Source: Bacteroidales bacterium UBA1725 (GTDB lineage Bacteria > Bacteroidota > Bacteroidia > Bacteroidales > UBA932). Taken from it: a stretch of DNA of 34,564 nucleotides. A model generated the notes under the pieces. That model saw nothing but the letters and a program-made list of their open reading frames with translations, was not told the DNA's origin and did not search any database. The stretch is taken from positions 29,060-63,623 of the forward strand of contig DCIN01000058.1 in assembly GCA_002315815.1 (NCBI GenBank). The letters are read 5' to 3'. Below are positions 33,363 through 34,564 of this stretch, piece after piece. Made by a program: the position numbers and the translations under genes. Numbering within the stretch: the first letter of the stretch is position 1; the number at the start of each line of letters is the position of its first letter.

Positions 33363-34415
33363 TTATGGTTTGAATATTATTTCTTTGTACGGATGAATGG
33401 GGTCATTGGTAAAAATATTTACGCGTATTTCCACATTCAGCTTGTCCTTTGTCTTGACATTCATAGTGACTGTTTCTCCAGGATGCAGTCTGGTCCCCCC
33501 CCTGATGTCAGCTGACACTCCTTCGGGCAATTCAACAGCCATTATCTCAAGTACAGTCCTACCGACATTTCCGATGGAGACTCTCCCTGACAAGTCGGAA
33601 GTAAAAAGACTTTTCTTCAACTGTGCCTGAGACGGGAAGACTTGCAATCCGGGTGCAGAAGGAGATTTTGCAGCCACGTCCGTACAGACAGCCGACACAA
33701 CGACAGGATTTACGGAACGCTTGCCGTTGACGCAGAACCACACCGTATCCCTGCAAGTGGCAATGAAAGACCGGTCCGACGGCATCGTCCAAGTAAGAAG
33801 CACAGGCAGTTCTTTACCGGGGCCGATAAAAGCCGGGCAACTTACGTCGAAAAAAGGCGAAGACGTAGCCAGCGTCCCGACTTCCATAGTTTCTGCCGAA
33901 GCATTGGCCAAATATATGACCTTGGACAGTGTCTTTCCGTGGCCGAGATATCCGAAAGGAATACTTTTCCTGCTTACATACAGCATATCCGACACTGTGA
34001 ACGGATATCTTTCTTGAATACTTCTGTCAGCAGGCACCACATCAGCCCTTACGTTGAGTGTTCCCAGACTGCTGCCACCGCTTTCCAATATGTCAATACT
34101 GCGGTATGTGACTCCGTCAGCACCGGAAGGCAGGTAGAAAACCTCCAGTTCCGCAGAACAACCGGGGGCAACCACTTCCTTGGGGATGATTGCAGTAATA
34201 CAGGAACATCCGGGAACAGCGCGGCTGACCATAAGTGGTGAGGAAGAGTCATTGATAATTAGAAAAGTATGACTGACTGCACCGTCAATCTCCTTGATGC
34301 GACCGAAATCCCATTCATTGGAATCGAAACGTACTCCGTCGCGTGAAAAGGACGGAACAGTCCGCATCATTGCAAGCAGAATGAGAAAATATAATATTTT
34401 ACCAACCTTGTCCAT
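33363..34415 (-). CDS. Secreted DUF1573 (ASH-like) protein
   Basis: A 350-residue protein with a signal peptide (about 1-24, ILYFLILLAMMRTVPSFS). A DUF1573 domain follows at about 30-125: WDFGRIKEIDGAVSHTFLIINDSSSPLMV, then VPGCSCITAIIPKEVVAPGCSAELEVFY. Two more Ig-like beta domains continue to the C-terminus, the last with LHPGETVTMNVK and FTNDPIHPYKEIIF, resembling a second DUF1573-type repeat. DUF1573 proteins are common exported proteins of Bacteroidota with no settled function. It is directly upstream of the GH3 gene (7 bp), so the pair is likely co-transcribed. No good promoter was found; a 28-bp element shared with another site lies just upstream. Confidence 0.85.
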   Translation of the reverse strand: MDKVGKILYFLILLAMMRTVPSFSRDGVRFDSNEWDFGRIKEIDGAVSHTFLIINDSSSPLMVSRAVPGCSCITAIIPKEVVAPGCSAELEVFYLPSGADGVTYRSIDILESGGSSLGTLNVRADVVPADRSIQERYPFTVSDMLYVSRKSIPFGYLGHGKTLSKVIYLANASAETMEVGTLATSSPFFDVSCPAFIGPGKELPVLLTWTMPSDRSFIATCRDTVWFCVNGKRSVNPVVVSAVCTDVAAKSPSAPGLQVFPSQAQLKKSLFTSDLSGRVSIGNVGRTVLEIMAVELPEGVSADIRGGTRLHPGETVTMNVKTKDKLNVEIRVNIFTNDPIHPYKEIIFKP

Positions 34416-34430
34416 AACATTTTTGAGGAC

Positions 34431-34458
34431 AGATTACCAAGTTATTATTCAAGATTCA
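34431..34458. repeat. 28-bp element also present at 30683-30710
   Basis: AGATTACCAAGTTATTATT and its continuation match 30683-30710 at 24 of 28 positions, in the same orientation. Both copies lie upstream of minus-strand genes (the DUF1573 gene here, the ThiL-like gene there), at different distances. It may be a shared regulatory site or promoter fragment. Confidence 0.5.
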
Positions 34459-34564
34459 CATAAGACGGCAATATAATGAAAAATTTGATTTCTTTCATTT
34501 ATTACACGCTTTCCCCTCACCAAGGATATTGGGTTCGAATTTTAGTAAAGAGAAAAAAATAAGT

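Noticed and set aside
1..34564. CRISPR array, insertion sequence, prophage or rRNA genes
   Set aside because: No regularly spaced repeats with unique spacers, no transposase or integrase, no phage structural genes and no rRNA-like sequence were seen on either strand.

Overview
The window looks like the chromosome of a member of the Bacteroidota, most likely order Bacteroidales. Evidence: promoters repeatedly match the Bacteroidota -7 box TAnnTTTG, some with a TTG about 19-20 bp upstream. Shine-Dalgarno sequences are largely absent. SecD and SecF are fused, DnaE is about 1,280 residues, and there are DUF1573, GH3 and GH106-like proteins and paired MacB-type permeases. Species cannot be named from the sequence alone.

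Layout. 1-900: hipBA-like toxin-antitoxin pair (hipA cut by the window edge) with a large inverted repeat at its promoter. 0.9-4.6 kb: divergent secreted carbohydrate-active pair, a CE7-type acetyl esterase (-) and a GH106-like hydrolase (+). 4.6-9.8 kb: a four-gene minus-strand operon (secreted/anchored TPR protein, stand-alone condensation-like acyltransferase, acyl-adenylating enzyme, carrier protein), facing a divergent gene for a membrane-anchored LytTR regulator. The shared intergenic region carries five GTGAC boxes. 9.8-11.0 kb: a second secreted TPR protein. 11.2 kb: tRNA-Ser(GCT) with its terminator. 11.4-18.0 kb: tripartite MacAB-TolC-type efflux operon (one ATPase, two permeases, adaptor, outer-membrane factor) followed by a flavodoxin-fold lipoprotein. 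18.1-22.5 kb: minus-strand operon (SBF/BASS transporter, PlsC-like acyltransferase, Omp85-type barrel, HI0933-family flavoprotein). 22.6-29.65 kb: secDF and dnaE, separated by a terminator whose loop holds the dnaE -33 box. 29.65-34.4 kb: minus-strand ThiL-like protein with lost active-site residues, GH3 glycosidase lipoprotein and DUF1573 protein.

The best candidate for an undescribed system is the 4.6-9.8 kb locus. Adenylation enzyme, carrier protein and condensation-like acyltransferase are three separate proteins in one overlapping operon. Their logic is: activate an acid, load it on the carrier, transfer it to an acceptor. The membrane LytTR protein is a plausible regulator through the GTGAC repeats. 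The product and acceptor cannot be read from the sequence.

Other items worth checking: a degenerate ThiL paralogue, an HI0933-family gene with no ATG/GTG/TTG before its Rossmann motif, and a probably leaderless dnaE message.
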